DNA of 64,000 bases, taken from NCBI GenBank assembly GCA_014529385.2, contig CM043945.1, forward strand, positions 139,283,241 through 139,347,240, in the 5' to 3' direction. Made by a program: the position numbers and the translations under genes. This document shows positions 41,239 to 53,000 of the stretch, one piece after another (position 1 is the first letter of the stretch; each line of letters begins with the position of its first letter). The notes below the pieces were generated by a model. It saw only the letters and a program-made list of their open reading frames with translations, searched no databases and had not been told where the DNA came from. The DNA is from Adiantum capillus-veneris. Its lineage: Eukaryota > Streptophyta > Polypodiopsida > Polypodiales > Pteridaceae.

Positions 41239-41540
41239 CTACTTCTCATAAAGATCACTCAACTTTAACCATGCTTGATAAGCCGACATCTCGTCTGCTA
41301 CATTGAAGTAAACGCTTCCTGCCAAAGTCAGCATAATGGTAGAAAGTGCCAATTCATCCATTTCGCTCCATTCATCTTCGTCCATATCTTCTGGTTTTAT
41401 CCCCTTGAGCTTTATAGGTTTTATCTGCTTCTTTTGTACCAACACGTGCCAAATCTGCTTCTTCCACAATGGGAAATTGGTTCCATCCAGCTTCTTGATA
41501 TTGTAAAGAGCAGTGTCCTATGATCCAGCCACAGCTATGC
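41239..41540 (-). pseudogene. Copia-A Gag, N-terminal part
   Basis: NIKKLDGTNFPLWKKQI is the typical Copia gag start, and YFNVADEMSAYQAWLKLSDLYEK continues it. There are stops near 41518 and 41237, and at the expected start the codon reads ATA. This segment would not be translated as an intact Gag. Confidence 0.8.
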
Positions 41541-41936
41541 TTCACAGTAGTTTACTTTCCTGGGAAAAATTCGGCAGAGTTTCCCCTATAAACTGACCTC
41601 TGAACCAATATCAAACTGTCAAATTAACCAAGAAAGCTTCAGATTCTGCTGAAATTTTGGCAGAGTCTCCTTTGTAAAATGGCTCTGGTGTACTAAAAAC
41701 AGACCAAAAAACAGCTCAAAAAACCATTGTCTCTCTGACACTGTAAGCTGTGGGTAAACCTGTCCTGCACATGTACTGTCTCTGACTGTCCTGTCACTGT
41801 CCTGTAAGCATAGACTACGACAATGCCTCAACGGCAGTAAAGAAAAGATGCAATCCCAACTGTCTAACTCACAGTCAATACATCCTAGCTGCCTATCTAA
41901 GGGTGCTCGAGGGATCACTCCAAGACCTGTATCATC

Positions 41937-41969
41937 GAAAGGATCTCAACATTCGAGAATCCCCCAGCT
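41937..41969 (-). other. Conserved leader block shared with Copia-C
   Basis: 33 bp identical to 56944-56976, in the untranslated leader upstream of gag in both elements. On the RNA strand it can pair GGAUUCUC with GAGAUCC (one bulged U) around the loop GAAUGUU. Confidence 0.8.
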
Positions 41970-42616
41970 CAATAAAACCTCACTCGACCCTCAACAAAGG
42001 CTGCAGTAAATCTAACAGTACATAGACTTCCCACAAAGTCATACATCCACAAATTTCCCACTGTATGCTGTAACCGCTGCGGCGGTTGTTTGCTGCGTGA
42101 CTCATAGCCAGCAAACCCTCAACAGACATAAATCATCTCTGACAATACATCCCATGTGGAAGTACCTGCAATGTCAGGATGAAATCTGGAATATCAAGCA
42201 GCAAACACAAGCTACCTGATGAACTAGTGGATGTCGCCTACAATCTGTGTGTAGATGCGCCCGTGTCGTATGTGACACGCCTCCAAGAACTGTGAGCCGT
42301 CCTTCGATGTGTAGACAGCCACAAATCAACACTCTGGGAGTGTCGATATCCTGAGCACCTGCAGTCCTAGGCCGAAAACCCCAAATTTGCAGAGTCGGAT
42401 CTGCACCCGCTGAGACCACGTAGTCAAAAATGACCTGCACAGAAATTTTGTCAAAGCCGAACGGTGACCGAGATGACCTCAGAATGAAATTTTGAGCACA
42501 CCGAGCCCTACGTTGTCCCCACAAGATTTGGGGCCATGTCTTTGCCTGTCGGATTTCACTCCAATCTGAGCTGGTGACTCTAGCTTCCTGCAGTGCTGCC
42601 TCGAGCCTCGATCTGA

Positions 42617-42628
42617 GCTCTGATACCA
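42617..42628 (-). other. Copia-A primer-binding site (initiator-Met tRNA)
   Basis: TGGTATCAGAGC on the minus strand, two bases inside the 5' LTR. Confidence 0.95.
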
Positions 42629-42630
42629 GT

Positions 42631-42821
42631 TGAAGGAGTACGATCGTAAGTGCGACGCGAGAGAGAGTGCGAGAAGAAGAGCACAACGATATGGTGAACT
42701 CGCTCTACTGTAATGTGTAGAGCATAGTGAGTTCTTATTAGGTTTTTACAAAAGAATATGTGTACATACCTACGGCCCGCCCACTTACCTGGGCGACCAC
42801 ATTGGGCTTTATACCCCAACA
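42631..42821 (-). repeat. Copia-A 5' LTR
   Basis: 191 bp, five differences from 37144-37334, followed by TTTTG. Confidence 0.95.
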
Positions 42822-44106
42822 TTTTGCAGCACCCTCACAAGGGTCACCTCGCTTCATCAACCTACCATCTCTGGCTAGCTGAGATGACCTCCAAGGCCAC
42901 CTCACTAATTCTAGGCCATGATAATAGGTCGCCAAACATATGGGCCTTCGGAGCACTACCACACCACTCCCTCATGCAAAATAACTCTTCCCCCTTTCTG
43001 CATGCAGCCGGCCCAAGTGCTCTACAACATCTACACTGCCTCCACCACTCCCAAGCTGAAGGGCAGTTCCAAGAGTTTGCGCTACCACAGGACAAAGCAG
43101 AGCGTATTGAAGCTGCAAGAGCCATTCGCCAAGGAGCCGGGTTCTTCACGCAGCCCTCCCGTGCCTTCACACCAACAAGGGTACCTCATGGGGTTGTTGA
43201 AGGCCCTGTCGCTGCAACCTTCAGCCTAACAATGCCGATCAACAGTCTCAAGGTGAAAGACCAGCTCCAGCAGGCCATCAGCAGGATGCAGGAGGTAAGC
43301 CTATCATCATCCTACCTACTATTCAAATCTGTAAAATGCAAAATGATCTAGAAAATAGAACTGTGATAGGGCTTCTGGCTGGCCCACAACCTCTTGCTGA
43401 TATCTTGAGAGGATGCATAAAAACCAGTGGGGAACCTTAGGGGTAGAGGTTAATCCCATTTAGACTCTCCCTAAGAACCAGTATGTCTTCGTTGTTTGCA
43501 CGGCAGAGATGGCGTTTCGCATACTCACACTCAGGGCAATGGATTTTGAGAACTACACCTCTTTGCCTTTTTAATGGAACAAGCATTACAATGCTGAGAG
43601 AGACGCATTGACACATTTCCCTATATGGGTAGAGTTCCCAAATCTGCCATTGCATTTCCACAACCATCTGAGAATCATTGGGTCTCAGCTATGGGTCTCA
43701 GCTAGGTAAAGTGCTAGGAGGAAGACCTAGGGGAGATTACATCCCCACATGCCACCTACAGGTCGTGATTGAAATGGATATCTCCGTTGACCTCCCACAG
43801 GCCATGATCACCGCCCTAGATGATGGGGAAGCTTTTGAGCAACCCCTCTTCGACAAGTATCTCCCTAATGTATGTTTCCATTGTGGGGCTAAAGGGAATT
43901 TCGTTAGAGACTGTCCTAATAAAAACCCTAAGCGAGAACCAGACAGAGAACAAAAGGACCCCCAGAACCCTAAACCCAAGGCACCTCCCACTAGCTCTGC
44001 TTCCCATAACTCAAGGGCGGACAAGTCTACCCAAGAAAGAAACTTGATGGACGAGAACAAGGCGAGAACTCCCAACCGGTTTGCACTGTTAGACTCATTC
44101 CCTTAA
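42822..44106 (+). pseudogene. LINE ORF1 (RNA-binding protein) remnant
   Basis: The frame resumes after Copia-A and runs with breaks to the stop at 44104. It includes an N-terminal region with DKAERIEAARAIRQGAGFF near 43100, then a DUF4283-like segment (FRILTLRAMDFENYTSLPF and HFPIWVEFPNLPL) near 43510-43670. A zinc knuckle CFHCGAKGNFVRDC near 43873-43914 has Asn in place of the His. A Lys/Pro-rich tail follows. ORF1 proteins of plant L1 elements bind the element RNA. At least three frame breaks are present, plus a 14-bp duplication near 43678. Confidence 0.75.
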
Positions 44107-44405
44107 TGGGAGGAGTCGGAGGTAGCAAAATCGACTGGTCACAATTTAGAAGAGGAAGACGACACTATGTCCCGACTTGAGTCTCAGGTCAATAAAGCCG
44201 ACCAGGAAAAACTAATCGACCTCAACAAGGCTTCGCCCTCAGCTGAAGGCAACAAGAAAAACGTTTCTCGGATTTAGATAAAAAATCAAGATGCAGGCCC
44301 CAGTCCCATGGAGGTACACAAGGAGAATAAGTATGCCCATAATTCTAGGGTTCAATCCTCACCAAGGTGTCAGATTAAGAAAGGAAAATATCGTCATAGT
44401 AATAG

Positions 44406-47262
44406 ATGAAGATTCTCTCTTGAAATATAAAGGGTCTCTCGGACCCCATTAAAGCTAGGAAGTTTAAAGCTTGGACTCTCAACTACCTAGTAGACATCAT
44501 TTCTCTACAAGAAATCAATACCAACGAGGATGAACTCTCTCAGAGACTCTCAATAGTTTCTAAGGACCACCAATGGCACGTTTTTGGTCATTCTCGAGGC
44601 TCTAGAGGAACAGCTCTTGGTACACCCATGCACTAGAATATCTCTAGTGTTGGTGTTGGAGAATCTTGGGTGGTTGTCAAGGTTGATGCCCCCATTAATT
44701 GCACTCTAGTTTTGGTTTATGCTGAAGGCTATGTAAAAAACAGAACCAATCTTTGGCACAAACTTATATTCCTCACAGATCTGGTCATCCTCTTTGGAGA
44801 TTTCAACATGGTGGAAAGCAAAGAAGACCGCCAAACTGTACAACAGAGTCAAGGCTAAGCCCAGACTTACCTCTTGTGCCTTTGACCATTACCCCTTAGT
44901 CATGACTCTAGATGACAAGCACACCAAAATAAAAAATCATTGGTTTCACACTGACTCTTCCCTCTTTCAGCTGGAAGACGTTCCAGATAATATCAAGGCC
45001 ATATGGGTTCAAGAATTTTCAAAGGGGGATTCGCCTGCAAGGTCTTGGTCCAAGACGGTTTCCAGCACTCAGAAAATTCTAATCTTGTTCAAAAAGAGGG
45101 TCATTGAGCTCAGGCAACGTATGAAAGACCAGATATACAGTGATCTTATAGTCTTGAAAGCCTCCTCTAATGAGCAGCGTGCAGTTCAAGACCAAATCAA
45201 TACTCTTTAGCACCTTTTAAAAATGGAGGAAGACCTCACCCTTTTCCACACAGTGGCTTTCTTTAGAGAGTGGTGGGCAGGCCAGGTTGATAAACCCACC
45301 AAAGACATGTTCAAAACCTTCAAAAAGAAACATCAAAAAGACATGATACCATTGATATCTATTGAAACACGTTGGGCCACCTCCCAGGAGGAGAACATCC
45401 TGCTAGTCCACACCCACTTCTCTAATCTCTTTAGTCCAGTAGAGATCTCAAACCAGCCCCAGATTGGGGCAAGAGAACAGATTCAAAATAGTCAAAAGCA
45501 GGCTATCCCTCCCCACATAGGCATGCAGCTGGATTCTGACCTCACCTTATAAGAAATCAAGAGGGCTATCAATGCTCTTAGAATAAAGAAAACCCCAGGT
45601 ATCGACGGGTTGCCAAGAGAATTTTACCATTCTTCCAAAGATACGATACCACCAATCTTAAAGTTGGTATATATGGGATGAGGCAGTCAAATTCTTAGCT
45701 CTCCCAATCAGCATTAAAACCGATATTATCAAACTCCTTCATAAAAAAGGCCCTAAGGAACAGTTGGCCAATTGGAGGCCCCTCACCATGTTAACATCCG
45801 CTTATAAAGTTTTTGTGAGAGCTATTGCTAGCAAAATTACCCTGGCCTTGACAAAGTGGTTGTGTGCCGAGCAAAAGGGGTTTATCAAGGGAACAAGGAT
45901 CATGGAAGTAGTTATCTCCATGTGAGAGGGAGTTGAACACGCTGAATCTTTTGGCCAGGATTTCGTATTCGTCAAAGTAGACGTTGATAAAGCCTATGAC
46001 AGGTGGGAATGGTCGTTTATTATCCATAGTCTGGTTATGATGGGGTTTGGTCCCATGATGGTAAGGTTTATCCTCGCTCTCCTTGGAAATGCACATGCTA
46101 GAGTTTCCCTCAATAACTCATTGTCCGACCCCTTCCCTCTATACCACTCAGTGAGACAAGGATGCCCCCTAGCAACTCTCCTATTTTCTATCTCTGCAGA
46201 TGCCCTCAACTGGTTAGTCAAAGCCAAAATGGCCACTGGAAATCTCAAAGGTATTATTTTACCTAATGCCCATCAACAATGTCTCTCACAATTACCTGAC
46301 AACACCAATGGTCTTCTCCAGAATGATAACCTTCTTAGCTTCGACATTCTAGGAATTCTTGGACATCTTCTGCAAGGCCTCACGTTCTTGAATCAATCAC
46401 ATTAAGACAGGTATTTGATCATCTCTCTCTCCCCTCCCGAATTGGATTGTTGGGCAGGGGTGCAAGATTCTGCAAGATGGAGTTATATTTCGATTGTTAG
46501 GCATCCCGTTTGGGTTCAGAGTAACACTTGGACAGAGATGGCATTGGGTCCTTTAGAGATTCTCCACCAAGCTCAACAGATGGTTGGGGTTTGAAGCAAA
46601 CATAGCAGGACGGTCTATAATTGCTAAGCATTTTCTTTGTAGGTATGTGGTATTCTTCCTTTCTTGGTGGCGTCCCCCAGACTCCCACTTGAAGAGCATC
46701 ATCAAAGTTTGTCAAAACTTTTTATGGTCAGGAGATCCCATAAAGAAAGGAATGGCTAAGGTTCAATGGAGCATATGCTTACTCCCAAAGGAGGAACGGG
46801 GATTAAGCCTTAAAAACATCACAGCTTGGGCGGATAAACTTGTTGTCAAATTAATCATCAGAGCTCTCGAGCAAAGGGAAGAAGAGTGGGTTGTTCTTCT
46901 AGTCAGAAATCTTCACAAGTTCAAGATCAGTAAAATGAAAGGCTAGGAATGCCTCCCTTGGGTCACCATCTTCTTTGGGGAAAATGAAATTAGTGCTAGA
47001 GGATCAGATCTCCTCAAGTAACTATGGAACTTTTGGAACCAATACAGAAGTCACATCAGAATTAACAGGGACTCCAAGTACAGTTTCCCTCTCAAAGGAC
47101 ATGATTCTCTATGATGGTCTCTCCCCCCTATTCCCCTTCTCAGCTTACAACAAGGAGAATTCACCGTAAAGGGCTTGCTAAATGGCAAGATTTATGGCAT
47201 AGTACCGAACACAAGTGGCTCAATGATACAGAGCTAATACAAAAGTGTCGTCTCCAACCGTG
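44406..47262 (+). pseudogene. LINE ORF2 (endonuclease and reverse transcriptase), first part
   Basis: ATG 44406 opens MKILS, normally followed by Trp-Asn; a stop sits at the Trp. Endonuclease hallmarks IISLQEI and GDFNMVESKEDR (ORF piece 44670-44858) follow. Reverse transcriptase starts at INALRIKKTPGIDGLPREFY near 45560, with VKVDVDKAYDRWEWSFI near 45975 and HSVRQGCPLATLLFSISADALN near 46145-46210. The Y/FADD motif is replaced by LPDNTNG-like sequence. The post-RT region (NIAGRSIIAKHFL, FLWSGDPIKKGMAKV) lies at 46584-46946. Frames shift several times, so it is inactive. It ends where Copia-C is inserted. Confidence 0.85.
46037..46405 (+). pseudogene. LINE reverse transcriptase palm fragment
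   Basis: MMGFGPMMVRFILALLGN and HSVRQGCPLATLLFSISADA are the L1 RT motifs around the GQGCPLSPLLF-type block. No A/F-A-D-D catalytic pair follows, so catalysis is lost even within this longest open piece. Confidence 0.85.
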
Positions 47263-47267
47263 GGAAC

Positions 47268-47467
47268 TGAAGGTACCAAAGGAAGCATGTGCGAGTGCAA
47301 GTGCGAGAGCAGAGAGAGAAAGACCTGCTTTGGGTGGAGCGCACAACAATGTTATCCTGTTGCAGTTCCTTATTCTATGGTAATAAAGAATAAGTGTGTA
47401 CATGGTTACGTTAGTAGATGGGTTAGCAGTAAGTGGGATGTCCGTCCAGTAGGCTTGAATCCCAACA
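47268..47467 (-). repeat. Copia-C 3' LTR
   Basis: Starts TGTTGGGATT at 47467 on the minus strand, preceded by the purine tract AAGTGGGAGTT (47468-47478). Confidence 0.93.
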
Positions 47468-47536
47468 AACTCCCACTTGAAGGCCAACGCAACCCAAGTG
47501 ACTTGGTATGTACAACCATGAAGCAATCTAGTGGCT

Positions 47537-48356
47537 TCAACCTATACCCATCAACTCATTGCAATGTGAAAACCGCTCCAAAACTAAGACTTCCATCAAA
47601 GCATTTGCTGGGTTGTCGTCACTGTGTACCTTGACCAAATCAATGAGCTTTTTGGCCAAGAAATCTCTCACGAGATGAAACCTAACTTCAATGTGTTTTT
47701 GATTTGGAGGGAAACAGGGGATTCCTTGCCAATGCAAGAGCACTATGACTATCACAATATATCATTGGAGTCTCATCAATGCCAAGATTTATGACCAAGA
47801 GAGATAACCATACAACGTCTTTACTTGCATCCGACAATGCAACGTACTCTACTTTCGTAGTGGAAGACGACGTACAATCTTGAAGACATGATCTCCAAGA
47901 TACTGCTACTCTAGGAAATATGAAGACATAGCTAGATGTCGATCTCCTATTGTCGACACAACCCGCATAGTTTGCATTTGCATAATCCATGATGGATGCA
48001 TTACTATTCCCTAAGCGTAAACACCTGCCGACCGTACCTTTGGGGTACCTAAGAATGTGCTTCACTGCTTCCCAAAGCTTACTGCTAGGATTTGCCAGAT
48101 ATTGGCTCACTACTCCCACTGCAAAAGCAATGTCTGGTCTTGTGGCCATCATAGCATACATGAGACTGTCCACTACCGAAGAATATGGTACCTTATTCAT
48201 TTTAGCTCGCTCAGCATCATATTTGGGTGCATCTTCCTTTCCCCCCCTGCATATTGAAACGCTGCAAAACTTTCTCAATGTATGTTTCCTGAGATAACTC
48301 AAGAATACAACATTTGCGATCTCTTTTGATTCGCATGCCAAGAAAGTGTGTAGCAT
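47537..48356 (-). pseudogene. Copia-C reverse transcriptase end and RNase H
   Basis: 48356 to 47688 reads KMNKVPYSSVVDSLMYAM, TRPDIAFAVGVVSQYLANP, DYANANYAGCVDNRRSTSSY, TSSSTTKVEYVALSDASKD and IYCDSHSALALARNPL. The RNase H Glu motif, usually TEAEY, is TKVEY. The last segment continues in another frame at 47755-47537 (KHIEVRFHLVRDFLAKK, DNPANALME). Frameshifts lie near 48220 and 47690. Similarity to Copia-A RNase H is high. Confidence 0.85.
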
Positions 48357-48629
48357 CCCCCAAATCTTTCATTGCAAAATTATTGTTAAGTGTTTTCTTC
48401 AAGTTGGCAATTTTTACAATGGATTTCCCAGCTATAAGCATGTCATCAACATACAAAACAAGAATGATCATCGAGCCATCATCTAGCTTTCTTGTGTACA
48501 AGTAGTGATCCTCTTTGCTCCTTTTATACCCTTGAGATCTCATACAGGCATCAAATTTATGATACCACTGCCTTGAACCCTGCTTTAAGCCATAAAGTGC
48601 CTTTTTGAGCTTGCATACTAGCTCCTCAC
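48217..48629 (-). pseudogene. Copia-C reverse transcriptase, downstream half
   Basis: LVCKLKKALYGLKQGSRQWY, then YLYTRKLDDGSMIILVLYVDDMLIAG with the intact YVDD pair, then FAMKDLGDATHFLGMRI. The upstream half lies at 53773-54398, and Copia-B is inserted between the two with CTCAC duplicated. Confidence 0.88.
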
Positions 48630-48856
48630 TGTTGGAATTAGAGTTGCAGAGAAACACACACAGCTTGGAGAAGACGAAGGAAGCTCAAGGCACACAACAG
48701 AGAGTGTGTTACTTAGTGTGCAATGGAAAGATAGATAGCCCTAGAGTGATGGGCGTATATACAATGCACGGGGGAAAAAACCTCCTAAAGAGGGAAAAAA
48801 TGCCCCGGCGGTCCTAGTGTGTTCACACACATCACTACCACATGTATATGGTAACA
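48630..48856 (-). repeat. Copia-B 3' LTR
   Basis: Starts TGTTACCATAT at 48856 on the minus strand and ends TTCCAACA at 48630. Confidence 0.96.
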
Positions 48857-48870
48857 AATCCCCCCTGGAG
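48857..48870 (-). other. Copia-B polypurine tract
   Basis: CTCCAGGGGGGATT on the minus strand directly before the 3' LTR. Confidence 0.85.
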
Positions 48871-48931
48871 TGATGCGGTGAACGAGAGCTGGCACATGAG
48901 TAAAGGGAAGTGCCATGCCCTGAGGACAGGA

Positions 48932-50029
48932 TCAGTCCACAAAGGGGAGTAAGCCCAAAGCTTTGCGGAAAGCTTCAAGCTTCTCACGAGACAATGCCTT
49001 TGTGAAAAGATCTGCAAGGTTGTCCTGTGTTGGCACATAAGCCAAGCTGATCTCTCCTGCTGAGAGCCTCTCCCTGACATAGTGGTAATGCACCTCAATG
49101 TGCTTTGTGCGAGCATGAAAAACTGGGTTCCTCGCAACTGCCAATGCGCTCTGACTGTCAGTGTAGATAGTGTTGGCAGTGTCCTGTCCAACACCCAAGT
49201 CAGCCATAAGGCGTCTGAGCCATACACACTCAACCGTAGCTGTGAAGACTGCCCTGTACTCAGCCTCACAACTCGAAGTGGCCACAGTAGGTTGCTTCTT
49301 GCTCAACCATGATATACATGAACTGCCAAGCATGAAACAAAAACCACTTGTGGACACTCGCGTGTCAAAACAACCAGCCCAATCTGAGTCCGAAAAAGCA
49401 TGTAAGTCTGGCGGCAATGATCCCCCCTTGGGATAAAACAAGCCAAGATGTAAAGTGCCACTAAGGTAGCGGAAAATCCTCTTGACAGCCTGCCAATGCT
49501 TAGACCCTGGGCTATGCATAAATCTGTTGACCTGCGAGACTGCAAATTGTATATCTGGCCTCGTGTTGCATACATAAATGAGGCAGCCAACAGCAGTTTG
49601 GTAAAGAGTGACATCAGCAGGATCGCCAGCATCATGTAGACTCAACTTCAAACCTGTTTCCATGGGAGTGGCAATAGGTTTGCAATCCTCAAGTCCAAAC
49701 TTACATAGCAATGTCTCTATGTAACTTTTCTGACACAAGGCAATACCACCATCACACTGCTTAAACTGTATACCCAAGTAATGATGCAACAGCCCCAAAT
49801 CTTTCATCTTGAAAGTAGCATTCAAATCAGCCTTAAATTCAGCAATATGTCTCTCATTTGGTCCAGTGATCAGCAAATCATCAACATAAAGAACCACAAT
49901 GAGAAATACATCATCCTCACGCTTTACATACAATGTGCTTTCTGTTGGACTGTTACGAAAGCCTCGTTTAACCAAATGAGTGTCAGCTTTCTCATAACAA
50001 GCACGAGGAGATTGCTTCAACCCATACAA
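48932..50029 (-). CDS. Copia-B reverse transcriptase C-terminal half and RNase H
   Basis: In the same frame as the upstream gag-pol and separated from it by one TGA stop and five codons. It holds LYGLKQSPRACYEKADTHL, catalytic IVVLYVDDLLITG, KMKDLGLLHHYLGIQF, TRPDIQFAVSQVNRFM, then RNase H with FSDSDWAGCFDTRVSTSGF, SSCEAEYRA, IYTDSQSALAVARNP and DNLADLFTKAL. All visible catalytic residues are present. The only defect seen is the loss of linkage to the N-terminal half. The first codon given is not a true start. Confidence 0.92.
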   Translation of the reverse strand: MYGLKQSPRACYEKADTHLVKRGFRNSPTESTLYVKREDDVFLIVVLYVDDLLITGPNERHIAEFKADLNATFKMKDLGLLHHYLGIQFKQCDGGIALCQKSYIETLLCKFGLEDCKPIATPMETGLKLSLHDAGDPADVTLYQTAVGCLIYVCNTRPDIQFAVSQVNRFMHSPGSKHWQAVKRIFRYLSGTLHLGLFYPKGGSLPPDLHAFSDSDWAGCFDTRVSTSGFCFMLGSSCISWLSKKQPTVATSSCEAEYRAVFTATVECVWLRRLMADLGVGQDTANTIYTDSQSALAVARNPVFHARTKHIEVHYHYVRERLSAGEISLAYVPTQDNLADLFTKALSREKLEAFRKALGLLPFVD

Positions 50030-50044
50030 AGCCTTCTTACATTT

Positions 50045-53000
50045 TCACACTTTGTCCTCTTGTCCTTTTATGACAAAACCGCGAGGCTGCGTTACATAAA
50101 CTTCCTCAAATATGTCACCATTCAAGAACGCAGTAACAATGTCTGATTGATGTACATCCCAACCAAAATGAGCTGCCAATGCACATAGAAAACGCACAGT
50201 AGTCATACGACAAGTGGGAGCAAAAGTCTCTTCATAATCTATGCCTTTTTGTTGTGCATAACCCTTTGCAACAAGTCGAGCCTTATGGCGATCGATCTCA
50301 CCATCCGGCTTGCGTTTCAACTTGTAAACCCACTTCGTACCAATGGCCTTTTTGCCAGGAGGCAAATCACATAAAGTCCATGTGTCATTCTCTATAAGTG
50401 CATCATATTCTGATTTCATGGCAGCAATCCAATTTTCTGAATTCTGTGCTTCATCAAAAGACAGAGGCTCCTCAACATCATGTAAACTAGACACAGCCAA
50501 AGCATAACAATCTGATGCATAAGATGCATGGCGAGAGCCTGAACGAGTACGACTAGATAAAGGTGCATCCAATTTACTGTCACGCAAAGTGTGCACCAGC
50601 CATTTTGGCATACCTCTAGCCTGCTCATTTTCAGCCCTTTCCTCATCAAGTACATCATGTACATCTGCATCAGTAATAGGCTGTTCTAAAACATTTTCAG
50701 AAACCCCCATAGGCTGTACATTTGCCTCATTGGAACTTACATTCGTATTTCCACCACTGAAAAGAGGCAACAAAGTGTCATAAATGTCCTGTGAGCTTAC
50801 ATTACTGTCTCTAGTACATGACAGCAAGGGTTGAACAGAATCTTCCACAAACACTACATCCCGTGAAACCAAAATACGTTTTGTTTGCGGATGATACAAC
50901 CTGTAACCTTTGCTTTCAGCACTATAACCAACAAAAATACATTTGACAGCCTTATCATCCAATTTTCTGCGCTGCACTTGTGGCACCAAAGCATATGCCA
51001 AACAGCCAAAAACACGCATGTGCTCAATAGAAGGTTTTCTATCATGCCATGCTTCATATGGAGTAATAGACTGCAAAGCTTTCGTAGGACACCTGTTAAG
51101 TACATAAGTGGCACACATGATGGCCTCAAGCCAAAAAGAATGCGGCAAAGCTTGACTTTTGACCATACATCGTGCCATTTCCGTTAGTGACCTGTTTTTC
51201 CTCTCAGCAACACCATTTTGTTGAGGTGTATAAGGCACTGTACATTGGTGTTTTATCCCACGACTAGCCAGAAATGCATTAAATTCATGAGACATATACT
51301 CCCCCCCTCGATCGGAACGGAGGGTGCCCATAGTACATTTTGAGACATTTTCAGCCATAGCCAAAAATTGTTTGAAGCACATAAAAACTTCGGACTTCGC
51401 TTTAAGCGGAAATACCCACGCATGCCTGGAGTAATCATCAATGAAAGTCACGAAGTACAGGTAATTGCCCAAGGACGGAGTTTGCATGGGCCCACAAACG
51501 TCACTATGCACAAGCTGCAACCTGCATGTGGCCCTAATTGAACCATCCTTTGGAAACTTAGAACGCTGCATTTTACCCAGAATACAGCCTTCACAAACAT
51601 GTTTGATAGGTGCTTCAAGAGGCGGCAAAGAAGCAACCATATCAGATTTCTGCAAACGCAGCAAACTGGCAAAATTCAGATGACCAAAACGTGCATGCCA
51701 AAGTTTTGCATCTGAAATAGCCCTTGAATCTGCAACAGCATTTGAAAAATTTTGTCCACACTTGTCATACAAAGTGAGCTTATACAGCCCACGGCACAAA
51801 AGCCCAGATGCAACAATTTCATCACCAAAACTGAGATCATGAACTGTACATCTGTCATCCACAAATTTGACTACAAGTCCAAGTCTAGCAAGTGCGGATA
51901 CAGACAATAGATTCTTCTTGATCCCAGGTACATAAAGTGCATCAACAAGTGTGAAGGAACTGCCATTAGCAGCAGTGAGCACAATCTTTCCAACTCCCTG
52001 AACTGGATAAGAGGCGTTGTTGGCACAAGTGACTGAATTCCCATGAGGGACAGACTCGAGAGAGGTAAACAATTCACGATGTGAGGTAATGTGCTTTGTA
52101 GCACCACTGTCGAAATACCACACATGTGAATCTGCAGCAACTGACAAGCATGCATCATGGACAGCAGGATTGTAAGTGCACTCTGCGCTAAAAGCCCATT
52201 CTGCATCAACATCAGCATCACAATCTCCTTTCACAGAAGACTCAACAATGGCTGCATTTGTAGTGGAACCAGCATTTGCAGTGGAACCACCCTCTTTCTT
52301 CTTAGCCTCTTTGGCCTTCAACTTAGGATACGACTTGATCAAGTGATCATTGGCTTTATAATAATGGCAACGCATCTTCTTTTTGCCCTTATCACCAGAA
52401 TTGCCAGACGAAGTGCTGCCAGCAGAAGCATTAGGAACAGAAATTTTGCCACTCGCAGCAGAACCATAAGAAGTGGCTGCATTACTGTTACCACCCTTTC
52501 TTTGAGAAGCAATAAAAGCCTGTTCAACTGCACGCTGCCTAGTCCTGTTTTTTCTAGAAAGTGACTCTTGCAACAGCAATGTGCATAATGCATCAAACTT
52601 GACAACTTCAGGATTTCCTTGGGTCATCAGTCTCCAAGTACTAGCAAAAGTCTGGTAGGAATCTGGTAAGGCATCAAGAACAGTCTGCACAAGGGAACTG
52701 TCAGAAATGACTTCACCTGCAGAAATGAGTTGCTCATTGATATCCTTGACACTAGCAAGGAAAGTTTCCATATCATCTTCCTCATGCATAATCTTCGACT
52801 CTAGCTCTTTACGCAGCAAAGCAATTTTAGCCTCATTGCGGCTTGCATAAAGACCTGCTAGAATATCCCAAGCCTGTTTTGCAGATTTTGCTGAACGGAT
52901 GTGAGGAATAATGGTGCGCTTCACAGACAACGCAATCAATGCATGAGCCTGCGCATCCTTAACATCCCAACGAGCTTGTTCTGCTGTAGGCAAAACAACT

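Larger units (their letters stand above)
37144..42821 (-). mobile_element. Copia-A: Ty1/copia LTR retrotransposon
   Basis: LTRs of 191 bp (37144-37334 and 42631-42821) differ at five positions by eye. The target duplication TTTTG is perfect (37139-37143 and 42822-42826). An initiator-Met tRNA primer site and a polypurine tract are in place. Gene order gag, protease, integrase, reverse transcriptase, RNase H is typical of Ty1/copia. Coding is broken by several stops, an integrase Glu to Lys change and a fold-back duplication in RNase H. It is inserted in the LINE in the opposite orientation. Confidence 0.96.

Noticed and set aside
42758-43351. 197-codon + frame read as one protein
   Set aside because: Its first part lies in the Copia-A LTR. 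Only the sequence from 42822 belongs to LINE ORF1.
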